Source: Tanypteryx hageni
Lineage: Eukaryota; Arthropoda; Insecta; Odonata; Petaluridae
Direction of reading: 5' to 3'
DNA: 64,000 nt
Assembly: GCA_028673005.1 (NCBI GenBank)
Contig: CM054117.1
Coordinates: forward strand, 51,829,870 to 51,893,869
Shown here: positions 31,695-41,349 of the stretch, piece by piece
Numbering within the stretch: the first letter of the stretch is position 1
How the letters are laid out: the number at the start of each line of letters is the position of its first letter
Translations under genes and position numbers: made by a program
The notes under the pieces: model-generated
Database searches by the model: none
The model's input: the letters and a program-made list of their open reading frames with translations, nothing else
What the model was told of the DNA's origin: nothing

Positions 31695-32740
31695 CTATGA
31701 ATTACAAGTTCATGGTATGAGAATTCCTTGGAATGACTAACACATACTGAAATATCTCCTATCAATATAAGTAATCAATTTAGGGCGTCAACTTTGGGAA
31801 ACCACCCTGCCATTAGTCCTAGTTTGGCCTTCTTGTTTCTTCTAAAATTGATTTCGGTAATATATTATTTCACTTAAAAGATTTCTCCCATTCATTCAGT
31901 GTGTGTTATATTAAGTTTTTATTTATAACTGTGTTTGTGTATTTTATTTTATGTACTTATCTTTAATGATCCTCTCAATATTTAATATTGCTATCAGTAG
32001 GTTTCGCAGGTTTTCCACACGCCCCTTCTTGTGTGGGTGTTTTCCTGCATTAGGAGTTTACCTAGGGACTAGTACTTTCATTATCCCTAGTTTCCCCACG
32101 CAAATCTCGATCTCTTTTCATTTCAGAAAACCCTATCTCGGCATTGTATTGATCTAGCAGTGGCGTAGCGTCCGGAGAGACTTGGAGACTAGTCTCCCCA
32201 ATAATTTTGTATAGTTGAAATTATTTAATATAAATTTTTCTTCGGACGTAGAAGCATATCTTGTATTATGTTGTTGAACTGAATTGTGAATTGAACGATT
32301 AAAACAGCAAGTAAATTCAAGCGCTGTTTATACAGAAAGAGATGAATGAATAAACGACAAACCCCCTGAGACTGAACTAAAGCAGTCTCAGCTGTGTGTG
32401 CGCAGAACGTAATGCGCTGCCTCCATCCAACACCCGAGCCTAACTCAATACCCAGGCGCACTGGACAAACCAGAGACGTCTCGCCAGCACATCTATACCA
32501 CTCGGAAAGGTTATTAGACGCTGTGCTGTTGCTGTACAGGTTTCACGTGCGCATTAATTGTATGTTATTATAATTGTCTAAGTGTTTTTACTAACACATT
32601 CATTTTGATTAAACGGCTGGTGTGAACTAATTAGGAAGCGGTGACTTAATAGAGTACTTGCTTAAAACTCCATTTTCATCACTTCCCTACGAAAAAAATG
32701 CGAGTTAAAATGTAAGAGACCTACACCAAAAATAACCTTT

Positions 32741-32958
32741 GTGGTAAACGAAAACAAACAGAAACATACATTTCAAACTGTCTGGTATGAGAAATACAAA
32801 TGGCTTACTGCCAGTGCCATGACCAATACAATATATTGCTATGTGTGCCTTCTATTCGGTGGTGACAAAGATTGGTGCAATGAAGGTATAAACACAATAA
32901 AAATATCTGATGTGGCCACCATATCTGTAATATTTCTAAAAATTCTAATTAGGTTACA
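32741..32958 (+). pseudogene. hAT transposase N-terminal zinc-finger remnant, unit 1
   Basis: FQTVWYEKYKWLTASAMTNT, then YCYVCLLFGG, matches the TTF-type zinc-finger domain of ZMYM1/hAT-like transposases (usual pattern WYEKYxWLTxSxxxxxLFCFPCLLFG). The Penelope-like element cuts it after GGTTACA (32958); in unit 2 the frame goes on to NKYFEKLRENFRLYKEQKET then a stop. Confidence 0.75.
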
Positions 32959-33001
32959 TAATGAACAGTTGTATAAAACTCCTTAAGCCAAAAAAATTGT
33001 A

Positions 33002-33056
33002 GGGTAAGCCCTATGCATTTCGCCCACTAAGTGGGCATCTTCAGGGGAGAACCTGC
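33002..33056 (-). ncRNA. hammerhead ribozyme-like motif in the Penelope element
   Basis: The minus strand reads CCC-CTGAAGA-T-GCCCAC-TTA-GTGGGC-GAAA-TGCA-TA-GGG. This gives a CUGANGA core, a 6-bp stem II with a 3-base loop, GAAA, a very short stem III, UA before the cleavage point and stem I CCC/GGG with further GG/CC pairing outside. Hammerheads are known in Penelope-like elements. An extra U follows CUGAAGA relative to the canonical core, so activity is uncertain. Confidence 0.5.
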
Positions 33057-33152
33057 CTTGGCAGTGAACAAGGTTCAACTGCGACAAAGTTAGAGGAGAG
33101 GTTTAAAACGAAGAACGAAAAAACGAAAAACAAATGAGGGACGAAAAGAATT

Positions 33153-33446
33153 TTATGCGTCAAGTTCGGTCAATTTGTATAGAGTTTTGTTAAAATCAGT
33201 ATCTGTGTTCATAACTTTGTATCTGTTTTTATAGATATGAAGATTTTCTAACGAGTTAAGTGAATGATTGGCTGAAGTTAACAATGTTAAGTCCTCTATG
33301 TGTATACTATGTCCAGTTTCGAGGATATGAGTGGCTACACTTGATTTCTCAAACCGATTGTGTTTGTAATGGGCTAAGTGTTCTTTAAATCGTGTTATTA
33401 GTTTACGTCTAGTTGTCCTATGTACATTAAATTGCAATGTGAACAT
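33153..33446 (-). pseudogene. GIY-YIG endonuclease C-terminal part (shifted frame)
   Basis: Continues the nuclease after the frameshift: TTRRKLITRFKEHLAHYKHN (the conserved R..EH helix), SSVATHILETGHSI (H..TGH motif) and the closing ...NTDTDFNKTLYKLTELDA. Together with the preceding ORF it makes a near-complete Penelope C-terminus. Confidence 0.85.
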
Positions 33447-34192
33447 TGTATTTTATAAATTCCGGACTTGTTCAAATTCTCCGTTCTGTCCTTAGTGCTA
33501 TCTAGTAAATTTTTCAAACTATGTGGGTTCGTGTATGTTATTGTGCATTTCTTATGTTTGAAAATTTTATTCAAGCCTCTGTTTAATATGGGACAATACG
33601 GTAGTTTTATATATTTGTTGGCTTTATTGTTGTCAAGTTTGAAAGTGGTGGAGTTGGACAACGTTTTTTTAAGATTGTGTTTCCTTATTAATTTATTGAT
33701 TAAATTGGGATCAAAACCAAGTTTCTTAGCAGTTAGTTTTATATGTTTGAGTTCTTGAACATATCTATCTTTGTTAAGAGGGATGTTGCACAATCGGCGT
33801 GTTAAGAATTGGAAAATAGCTGTTTTTTGATTCATGGGATGGAAGGAGTTATTTGGAATATAATTGTCAGTATGTGTTGGATTCCTGTAAATATCAAACT
33901 CTATTTGTTGTTGGTTATTGATGATTAGTAAATCCAGAAATGGTAAAGTATTGTTCTCTTGAAGTTCAAAAGTAAATTTTATGGATGGATATAAGTTGTT
34001 TAATTGATCCACGAAGTCTTCTACTTTTTGTTTTTTTAAATCAAAAATTGTAAAAATATCATCAACATATCTAAACCAACATTTAGGAAAATAATGGAAT
34101 TTGTCTTTGCAAGTCTTTTCAAAATGTGACATAAATATGTTGGCTAAAAAGGGGGATAAAGGATTTCCCATGGTGGTACCTTGTGTTTGCAA
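33398..34192 (-). pseudogene. Penelope RT (partial) and start of GIY-YIG domain
   Basis: 264 codons. It opens within RT: TQGTTMGNPLSPFLANIFM, then WFRYVDDIFTIF with the YVDD catalytic pair, then NTLPFLDLLI and YRNPTHTDNYIPNNSFHPMN, all standard Penelope RT/thumb motifs. At the C-terminus, SGIYKIQCSHCNLMYIGQ is the GIY-YIG core. The frame is lost just after YIGQ, and the rest of the nuclease (LITRFKEHLAHYK) lies in the overlapping minus ORF at 33446-33153. So this copy is frameshifted as well as truncated. Confidence 0.88.
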
Positions 34193-34599
34193 ACAAATTA
34201 AATTTTCTACATCTTTTATTCCAGTACATTTTTACATTTATCAAATATTAAAGCAAATATTTCAAAATGACGGATAAGTGGCAAAAGTAAACACCCACTT
34301 TCGGTTGACCGATTTTTACCAAAAACTAATCAATTCTTGTGACTTTTATAAAAAATTTAAATATCAAATTTCGCGATGACCTGATTAATAGTTTTTGAGT
34401 TAGAGCACCCAACAAAAGCTATCACATACACACAGACATCATTGAGAAAATGGTCAAAACTTGTTCAGGGGACCTCAAAACGTGTATTTCCGTTGAAATC
34501 TCGAAGTTGATTTTTTTCATGAAAACAATACTTTCCCCCATACTACGTATATGGAGAAAGTAAAAACGTTGATCGAAAAGCACAAAAACACAACAACAT

Positions 34600-35514
34600 T
34601 TGAAAAACAAAGAATCTTTTCAGTTACTTGGAAAAACCCGTATTGAGCACGCCCTTTCGGAATCCGCACGCCTTGCTGCAATAAAACACAACAAAGAAGT
34701 GTCATTCAATAGACAAGTTCTTAGTCGTCTCATTCTAACAATAATATTTCTACGCAAACAAGAACTACCCTTTCGTGGCCAACGAGAAGACGAGAGTTCT
34801 AGCGACAAAGGCAACTATCTTGAATTCTTACATTTGCTTGTTCAAGGCGAACAGTTAATCAGAGACCTCTTAACGTCATCTATATCATAACTTGTGTTGT
34901 GAATGAAAAAAATTAAGAAAGAAATCCAAGAATATTCCTTCGTTTCGATCCAAGCTGATGAAACGTCCGATGTTTCATGCAAAAGCCAAATGTGTATTAT
35001 TTTTCGATACTGTACAGAGGACAGAATAAACGAGAGGTCCGTCAGCTTTTATGATCTATCCAAAGATAAAACTGCAACGGGTCTATCGAAAATTATATAT
35101 GGATCGATACAGGAGTGGAATGTGGAAAGTAAAGTAATTAGTCAGACATATGACGGCGCTACGGTGATGGCTGGTTGAGCAGGAGTTCAACATCTGGTGA
35201 AGCAGTTTTGTCCGCATGCAGCTTTCATTCACTACTACGCACATCAGTTGAATTTATTGTTACTGCATGGCTCTAACACCATAAGGCAAGTTTGTATATT
35301 TGTATGTGACATCACTGCGTTCCATAAGTTTCTCTTAGCAAGTCATCGAAACGAACAGTGCTGTTGACTGAAAAGGGATTCAAATTGCTCCAAGCTAGTA
35401 CTACGCGCTGGAACTTTCATTTTAGGTCAGTTTCGACAATAAAAAAACACTTCTCTGAATTATATTGCGTTTTTAACAACATAATCGAGAATTCAGATTT
35501 TCAATGGGATCCTG
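34600..35514 (+). pseudogene. hAT transposase core remnant, unit 1
   Basis: Fragments KHNKEVSFNRQVLSRLILTI (34690), then IQADETSDVSCKSQMCIIFR (34950), SQTYDGATVMAG*AGVQHLV (35140), IHYYAHQLNLLLLH (35230) and STTRWNFHFRSVSTI (35397) follow the DUF4371/ZMYM1-like hAT order, including the DETxD and CxAHxLNLxL motifs. TGA at 35176 and other breaks interrupt it. At 35514 the LINE begins; the frame resumes at 39636. Confidence 0.8.
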
Positions 35515-35555
35515 GGAGGGGTGCGGGTTCTTCCCTGAGAGCAAACCGCGCCAAA

Positions 35556-36404
35556 ATGGCGGCTCGGGTTCGCCTGGGTGCGGAAGCCGGCAGAGCGATC
35601 GGGGAGGCTCCTAGCTCCTCTTCGCGGGTCGAGGGTCCTCCGGTCCGGAAGCCCGATGAGTGGTGTGTGGTGTCCACTCGGGGGGATCGTGGGGTGGTGT
35701 TGCGGAGACAGGGAGTTGGGAACGCCTCGGTGGCCCCTCTTCCTGTTAGTAATCGGTTTGCGGTGTTGTCGGAGGACGACTCCACTGCCGTTACGCCCGT
35801 GCCCGCTCCCGTCTCCTCGGTGGAGGCCGGGCCCAAGGAGAGCTCGGGGGGAAAGAGAGGGCTGTTAGTGATAGGGAGCTCCAACGTCCGGCGTGTGGTG
35901 GCGCCTTTACTGTCACGGGCCCGCCGGGAGGGAGTTCATGAGCGGGTGTTCTCCAGGTGTATACCAGGAGGTTCGGTGCCCCAGGTGACGAAGGAGTTCA
36001 GGGTGTCGGTATCGGGCACGGGTTGCTCCTCGCTGCGGGTGGTGGCCCATGTTGGTACCAATGACTCTTCGAAGCGCGGCTCCGAGGAGGTCTTAAGCTC
36101 TTTTAAGGACTTGGCCGCTGAGGTTGCTCGTGTCCGAGAGGAGTCTGGTGCTGATGTGCGGCTTTCCATCTGTAGCATTGTTCCTCGGACGGACTGCGGT
36201 TCTATGGTTTGGAGCCGAGTGGTCGGGCTGAACCGTAGGCTGTGGGACTTCTGTAGGGGCAATGGAGTGGACTTCGTTGACCTGAGGCCGGTCCTGGACT
36301 CATGTAGGGCATCCCTAAACGGTTCTGGTGTGCACTACACTGGCGAGGCTGCGGAGGCGGTAGCGCGTAGGGTGTTTGAGCATTCTAGGGCTTTTTTAGG
36401 TTAG
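35556..36404 (+). CDS. LINE ORF1, SGNH-hydrolase (esterase-like) protein
   Basis: 282 residues starting at ATG 35556 in the context CCAAAATGG. The N-terminal 95 residues are low complexity. From residue 103 an SGNH fold is visible: LLVIGSSNVRRV (block I, Ser108), VAHVGTNDSSKR (block III, Asn169) and GVHYTGEAAEAVARRVF (block V, His260). Esterase-type ORF1 proteins are known in CR1/L2-group LINEs. The ORF is unusually GC-rich compared with ORF2. No CCHC knuckle was seen. It overlaps an open frame from the hAT upstream, which is coincidental. Confidence 0.85.
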   Translation: MAARVRLGAEAGRAIGEAPSSSSRVEGPPVRKPDEWCVVSTRGDRGVVLRRQGVGNASVAPLPVSNRFAVLSEDDSTAVTPVPAPVSSVEAGPKESSGGKRGLLVIGSSNVRRVVAPLLSRARREGVHERVFSRCIPGGSVPQVTKEFRVSVSGTGCSSLRVVAHVGTNDSSKRGSEEVLSSFKDLAAEVARVREESGADVRLSICSIVPRTDCGSMVWSRVVGLNRRLWDFCRGNGVDFVDLRPVLDSCRASLNGSGVHYTGEAAEAVARRVFEHSRAFLG

Positions 36405-36439
36405 ATTTAAGCAATTGCAATTTTTTAGCAAGCGTTGAG

Positions 36440-39400
36440 ATGCACGCCAATAGTAGATCAGATGGTAGGTTAGGATGTAGGCAGCTTGCCGGTACGGGAT
36501 TAATTGAGAGCACAATAGGGGAAAATGTAAGAAATCCGTGCGGTAACAGAATTATCGAAGGCATGGGGATAAACGATTTTCCATGCAACAATTCCGTAGA
36601 TAATGCGTGCGACCTTAATAGCCCTATAAACCCGACGTTAAGTAACAGTAGAATACATTCCAAGCGTAGAAATAGTCGACATAGTAGGAAGGATAAGGAG
36701 GCAGTAAATAATAATAATTATAATCTTAATAATAATAACAGTAATAATAGCTCAGTAGATCGCGAGGAATCGTTACGTAGTCATAGCGAGAAATTAAAAA
36801 TCATTACGGTTAATTGTCGCAGCATTCGCAGGAAGGAGGCCGAATTTGAACATCTTATTCGTAGTCTGCGTGCTGATGTAGTTATAGGCACTGAAAGTTG
36901 GCTTACGGCAGACATAGACAGTCAGGAGATCTTTCCTCGTGACTATAGCGTATTCAGAAAAGATCGATGTATCCGGTCGGGAGGTGGAGTCTTTATAGCA
37001 GTTAGCAATAAATACGAAAGTTACCCAATACAGATTAACGACGACGAAGTCGAAAGTGTTTGGTGTCGTGTGAAAGGAAGCGACTCAAAAACTATAAATA
37101 TATGCGCTTTTTATAGACCCCCAAATGCGAGCGTGGAAACTATTCATTCTCTGGAGAAACAAGTGGCGACGCTAAATTCGTCTAATAAAGATAAAGCCAT
37201 TATAATCGGGGGCGATTTCAATCTTCCGTCAATAGATTGGAGGCATAATTGCTTTTATCCCGGAGGTAGAGAGCGTGAATCGTGCGAGGCGTTACTAGAA
37301 ACTTTCGGTAAGCACTCATTGTATCAATTAGTGAGATTTCCCACGAGATTTAATAATATATTAGATTTATTTGTTACTAATCTTCCTGAGCGTATGAATA
37401 GAGTATCTGATGCTGAGGGAATAAGCGATCACAAGGCAGTTTACGTGGAATTTCAGTTAATTATTGAGAAACAGGTTAAGGCCAAAAGAAAACTTTATGT
37501 ATTCGCCAAAGCCGATTTCACAAGATTTAGGTCTTTTCTGCGAAATAAATATACTAATTTCTGCAATTTAACCGATAGTGCAGACGTGGAGGAATCCTGG
37601 TGCATGTTCAGAGATATGATGCGAGAGTGTACAGATAAATTTATTCCGAGCAAACAGAAGCGTGATAGTGCAGAACCTAGATGGTACAATCAGGAAGTAA
37701 GAAGCGCTCTCCGACGTCAAAGAAAACTCCACTCTCGCGTAAATAACACATCCTCAACAGCTACGGTCGAACAGAATGCAATAATAAGGCATCAATACAA
37801 GGAGGCGCGCTCCATAGCCAGAGTAGCAATGCGTAATGCGTTTAACAATTATAAAAAGAAGGTTTTACAGGAAAACTTGAAAGAGAACTCAAAAGCATTT
37901 TGGTCTTACGTCAGGGAAGTTCAAGGTAGGGGCCCCACTATTGCGTCACTGCGGTCGGAAACGGGAAACGTAGTTCACGATAGTATGGATAAAGCAAACC
38001 TATTAAATCATCACTTTCAGAAAGCTTTTACTCGTGATGACGATGAATGTGAAACCCCTATTCCTATGCGTCAGGGCGATTCGATGGAAGATTTGGTATT
38101 TTCGGAAAATGGCATCGCGCTCCAACTTCATTCAATTAAGCCAAATAAATCTCCTGGACCGGAGGAAATTCCCGCGCGTGTAATGAAAGAATTAGCTGCT
38201 GAAATCGCGCCGTATTTGAAAATTATATTCGAGAAATCCATTAGAGAAGGAGTAGTTCCTAAAGATTGGAAGGTGGCACATGTTACGCCCATCCATAAGA
38301 GTGGCGACAGAGAGAACCCCGAAAATTATAGGCCGATATCCTTAACTTCATTATCGTGCAAGATACTTGAGCACATAGTCTTTAGCTCTGTAATGCGCTA
38401 TTTAGATAGTCATTCATTGCTTAGCGGATGCCAACACGGATTCCGGAGAGGTAGATCATGCGAAACGCAGCTCGGCCTGTTCGTGGACGATTTGTTGCGA
38501 TGCGGAGAGAAAAATACTCAGGTCAATGCCATATTCATTGATTTCAGGAAGGCGTTCGATAAAGTATCTCATAGGAAATTAATTGCGAAGTTAGGACAAT
38601 GTGGTATCAATTCGAAAGTTGTCGGTTGGGTGAGAGACTTCCTCTCGAATAGGGAACAGATAGTTGTCATCGATGGGAAATACTCGTCCCCCGTTAAAGT
38701 TGCTTCGGGTGTTCCTCAGGGAAGTGTATTGGGCCCTCTGCTCTTCTTAATCTATGTAAATGATATGTGCTCGGTTGTCCGTAGTAAAATTAGGCTTTTC
38801 GCCGATGACACCGTTCTATATAATGAAATAAAAAATCAGGAGGACCATCAGTCTCTGTGTGAAGACTTAAGAGCCATTTCAGCGTGGTGCAAAGAATGGC
38901 AAATCGAAATTAATTATACTAAATGTGCCGCAGTCACGTTCTGGAAAAGTAAGAACAAAGATTTAGGTTTCGAATATAAAATAGATGAAATGAGTATTCG
39001 ACAAGCTGAGTATGTAAAATATTTAGGAGTAACCATTTGTCGAGATCTTTCGTGGGACATGCACATTCGTCGAGTTATAGGCGCGGCCAACAAGAAACTG
39101 GCATTCATAGGTAGAATAGTACGGAACACTACAGAGAAAGTACGCGAAACATGCTACTTATCACTGGTAAGACCACAAGTGGAATACGCAGCGAGCATAT
39201 GGGATCCGTACGAGAAGGGACACATAATTCAACTAGAAAGAGTACAGCGCAGAGCAGCCAGATTTGTAAAACAAAAGTACGAACATAAGGAAAGCGTCAC
39301 CTCTTTATTGAGCGATTTGAACTGGGTATCACTGGAGGAGCGTAGATTGCACTCAAGGTTGAAACTTCTAGAGAAATATAGGTCAGAATGTCTAAAAGAG

Positions 39401-39565
39401 GAGGTAGTGGGAATAATTGTGGCACCGACGTATATAGGTAGAAATGATCGAGACGATAAAATACGTGAGATCGATTGTAGGACGGAACGTTATCTAGGCT
39501 CGTTCTTTCCGAGGACAATAAGAGATCACAATAGGAAATTTCGAATTGCGTTAGACAATCTTTAG
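36440..39565 (+). CDS. LINE ORF2, APE-type endonuclease and reverse transcriptase
   Basis: 1041 residues, no interruption, starting 35 bases after ORF1. After an Asn-rich leader (residues 85-105), the APE endonuclease spans about 119-340: ITVNCRSI, TESWL (151-155), YRPPN, GGDFNLPSIDW (257-267) and SDHKAV (329-334). The reverse transcriptase follows: VTPIHKSGD (from 615), YRPISLTS, HGFRRGRS, FIDFRKAFDKVSH, GVPQGSVLGP and LFADDT with the FADD pair at 790-793. The C-terminus has RVQRRAARFVK. All catalytic motifs are intact. Confidence 0.95.
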   Translation: MHANSRSDGRLGCRQLAGTGLIESTIGENVRNPCGNRIIEGMGINDFPCNNSVDNACDLNSPINPTLSNSRIHSKRRNSRHSRKDKEAVNNNNYNLNNNNSNNSSVDREESLRSHSEKLKIITVNCRSIRRKEAEFEHLIRSLRADVVIGTESWLTADIDSQEIFPRDYSVFRKDRCIRSGGGVFIAVSNKYESYPIQINDDEVESVWCRVKGSDSKTINICAFYRPPNASVETIHSLEKQVATLNSSNKDKAIIIGGDFNLPSIDWRHNCFYPGGRERESCEALLETFGKHSLYQLVRFPTRFNNILDLFVTNLPERMNRVSDAEGISDHKAVYVEFQLIIEKQVKAKRKLYVFAKADFTRFRSFLRNKYTNFCNLTDSADVEESWCMFRDMMRECTDKFIPSKQKRDSAEPRWYNQEVRSALRRQRKLHSRVNNTSSTATVEQNAIIRHQYKEARSIARVAMRNAFNNYKKKVLQENLKENSKAFWSYVREVQGRGPTIASLRSETGNVVHDSMDKANLLNHHFQKAFTRDDDECETPIPMRQGDSMEDLVFSENGIALQLHSIKPNKSPGPEEIPARVMKELAAEIAPYLKIIFEKSIREGVVPKDWKVAHVTPIHKSGDRENPENYRPISLTSLSCKILEHIVFSSVMRYLDSHSLLSGCQHGFRRGRSCETQLGLFVDDLLRCGEKNTQVNAIFIDFRKAFDKVSHRKLIAKLGQCGINSKVVGWVRDFLSNREQIVVIDGKYSSPVKVASGVPQGSVLGPLLFLIYVNDMCSVVRSKIRLFADDTVLYNEIKNQEDHQSLCEDLRAISAWCKEWQIEINYTKCAAVTFWKSKNKDLGFEYKIDEMSIRQAEYVKYLGVTICRDLSWDMHIRRVIGAANKKLAFIGRIVRNTTEKVRETCYLSLVRPQVEYAASIWDPYEKGHIIQLERVQRRAARFVKQKYEHKESVTSLLSDLNWVSLEERRLHSRLKLLEKYRSECLKEEVVGIIVAPTYIGRNDRDDKIREIDCRTERYLGSFFPRTIRDHNRKFRIALDNL

Positions 39566-39635
39566 GTAGGATTGGTGCATTGCACCCCCTGCCACCCACC
39601 AACTTGGTGAATTGCAGGGTAACATGTAGATGTAG

Positions 39636-40725
39636 ATTCAACTGCGCAGTGGGGCTAAAAAGACGAATGGGCGACCCGATGTTTGTCTATTTATTGTGTT
39701 TTTACCATGCGTGCTTTGTTTACGTTGACCATCTATTCAATGTATTAGAGACTGCAACTAAGAGTAACAGGTTGCCACAACGAAATAAGAGCTGCAATGG
39801 ACAACATTAAAAAACGAAGAAGTGAAACTTTTGCTGAAAAATGTAAGTAAAACAGCATAAACTGAACAAAGACTTAATATTTAGTGACAAGGGAAGGAAC
39901 ATTTTAAGAGTTTTAACCTACGAGATTCTTGATTATCAAATTACGCAAATAGATTCAAGATTTGGAGACTTTTCCAAAATTCAGTTTGTTGAATTAGTGA
40001 ATGAAAAATAATTCATGGACCACAGAGAAGAATTTCCAAAATCGAAAATGCTACAGTTGTTAAAACAGACTCCCTTTTTCAACATAGAACTTGAAAATGA
40101 ACTGTGTAATATTTACGGTGACGATAATAAACATCTTTCCCCACAAGATTTTTTGTTAGTAATGATTTAGGCTCAGGAAGTCAGGAAGTGACTAAATTAC
40201 TGCGTTTACTTTTGACATTGCCCGCCACCACTGCAAGCAGCGAAAGTAGCATGAATACCCTCAAGAAGATAAAGGACTATTTAAGAAATTCTATGTCCAA
40301 CAATAGACTGTCGTGCCTAAGTACTTGAGCCATTGAAAAATGTTTCTTGATGAACTTTCATGCGATAATTCGTTTATTGAGCAAGTTATAAACGTATTTG
40401 CTGAGAATAAAATAGACGCTTGGAACTTATATGCAAAAAAGTGTAAACGATTTTGTAGTCCACTTTGTATTGTACTACACTTTTTATTTGTTTCAATAAA
40501 ATGAAGCAGTGCCGTATTTTTTATAGTATTAATTAAATGCATAGTCAAGTTGTTGTGATCATAAAAATAGGCACACATTTTTCTAGTGACGCGAAGGCGT
40601 GTTGTAAAAGGGCCTTGTATAGGGTATCAAAAGGGTCTTCGCATTATAGCGTGTCGTGGACACCAGTAATAAAAAGTGTCCCTAGCTTGAGTCTCCCCAA
40701 GTAAGATGTTCACGCTACGCCACTG
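39636..40725 (+). pseudogene. hAT transposase C-terminal part, unit 1
   Basis: CAVGLKRRMGDPMFVYLLCF (39640) continues the hAT frame after the LINE. After several stops, LLLTLPATTASSESSMNTLK and KIKDYLRNSMSNNRL (40205-40310) are the hAT C-terminal dimerisation motif (usual pattern LLLTLPVTTCSAERSFSxLKxIKxxLRSxM). The right TIR is at 40713-40725. Confidence 0.8.
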
Positions 40726-41278
40726 TTATCTAATACTTAATTTTATGTAATCTTTTATTTTATTTTTATTCTCTTTTGGTTTCTTCCTGTTTATAATTGA
40801 CAATGGAATGGGTTACACGGAAGAAGAGACTGCTTAGTAGTAAATAAAGACGGATATCCATTTATCTAATGGATGAAATGAGAAGAATTTGGTAATTGAT
40901 CAACTTGTCATATTCGTAAATGTAGCGTTTCTTAATTTAGTTTTTGTGTATACCGCCACATATTCGGTCACTACAACATTGTTTGTGTATGACATCAATG
41001 TGGAATTTTACGCTCAAAGTTCAGCTTTCCATTTTTTTATATCTTCGGAAATATTAAAATAAAAGTTCTTTAAATGGGTCTCTCTATCCGACCCTCTATA
41101 TTTTTCAAAATTCAAATATAAAGTATTATAAATGGTATAATAGATCACATACACCCTGCGATATTGTCTCATATCTCTTAACGTTCACTAAATATTTTAA
41201 TTTAATTGATTGCACAGACGGACAGGCAGACAGAGCGAAAATATAAGCATCCGCGTTCAGAAACGAGAAAATTGATCT
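40726..41278. other. single-copy flank after the hAT, no gene seen
   Basis: AT-rich DNA without coding potential. It presumably continues the pre-hAT sequence that ends at 32157. Confidence 0.4.
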
Positions 41279-41349
41279 GCTACGATAGTTCAGTGGTAGA
41301 ATATCCGCCCGGCAAGTGGAACCCCCGGGTTCGATTCCCGGTCATAGCA
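41279..41349 (+). tRNA. tRNA-like gene or pseudo-tRNA (Gly-derived)
   Basis: A near-complete cloverleaf: acceptor GCTACGA/TCATAGC with one mismatch, D-arm GTTC-AGTGGTA-GAAT, anticodon stem TCCGC/GTGGA around the loop CCGGCAA, variable ACCC, T-arm CCGGG-TTCGATT-CCCGG. A TTTTTT Pol III terminator follows at 41353. The body resembles tRNA-Gly. The loop has C at position 33 instead of U and would give anticodon GGC, which is abnormal, so it is more likely a tRNA-derived repeat than a working tRNA. Confidence 0.45.

Larger units (their letters stand above)
32959..34194 (-). mobile_element. 5'-truncated Penelope-like element
   Basis: On the minus strand: reverse transcriptase motifs followed by a GIY-YIG endonuclease, the hallmark of endonuclease-bearing Penelope-like elements. 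It inserted into the hAT in unit 1; relative to unit 2, about 264 bp of hAT (54835-55098) is missing at the insertion site. The 3' portion holds a hammerhead-like motif. It is truncated at the 5' side (34194), starting within RT. Confidence 0.88.
35515..39635 (+). mobile_element. full-length CR1/L2-like LINE with two intact ORFs
   Basis: 4.1 kb inserted in the hAT exactly between GGGATCCTG and ATTCAACTG; unit 2 has AATC between these words, so about 4 bases of target were lost and no target duplication was made. It has a GC-rich 5'UTR of 41 bases, ORF1 (35556-36404), ORF2 (36440-39565) and a 70-base 3'UTR with a palindrome GGTGCATTGCACC, CCCTGC/GCAGGG pairing and the tail ACATGTAGATGTA. Both ORFs are unbroken, so it may have been recently active. 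Confidence 0.93.
32158..40725 (+). mobile_element. ZMYM-type hAT transposon, unit 1, with two nested insertions
   Basis: The ends CAGTGGCGTAGCG (left) and CGCTACGCCACTG (right) are inverted; flanking 8-mers TGATCTAG and TTATCTAA match at 6 of 8. Coding remnants (all +) appear in order: a TTF-type zinc-finger region (32741), DUF4371-like core (34600-35511), more core (39636-39810) and the hAT dimerisation domain (40187-40330). A Penelope-like element (32959-34194) and a full-length LINE (35515-39635) are inserted in it. Stops throughout mean it is dead. Unit 2 has the same hAT without the two insertions. Confidence 0.88.

Noticed and set aside
35358..35555. LINE ORF1 starting at 35358
   Set aside because: The upstream 66 codons are hAT transposase sequence (STTRWNFHFRSV) that happens to be in frame; the LINE itself starts at 35515 and its first ATG is at 35556.
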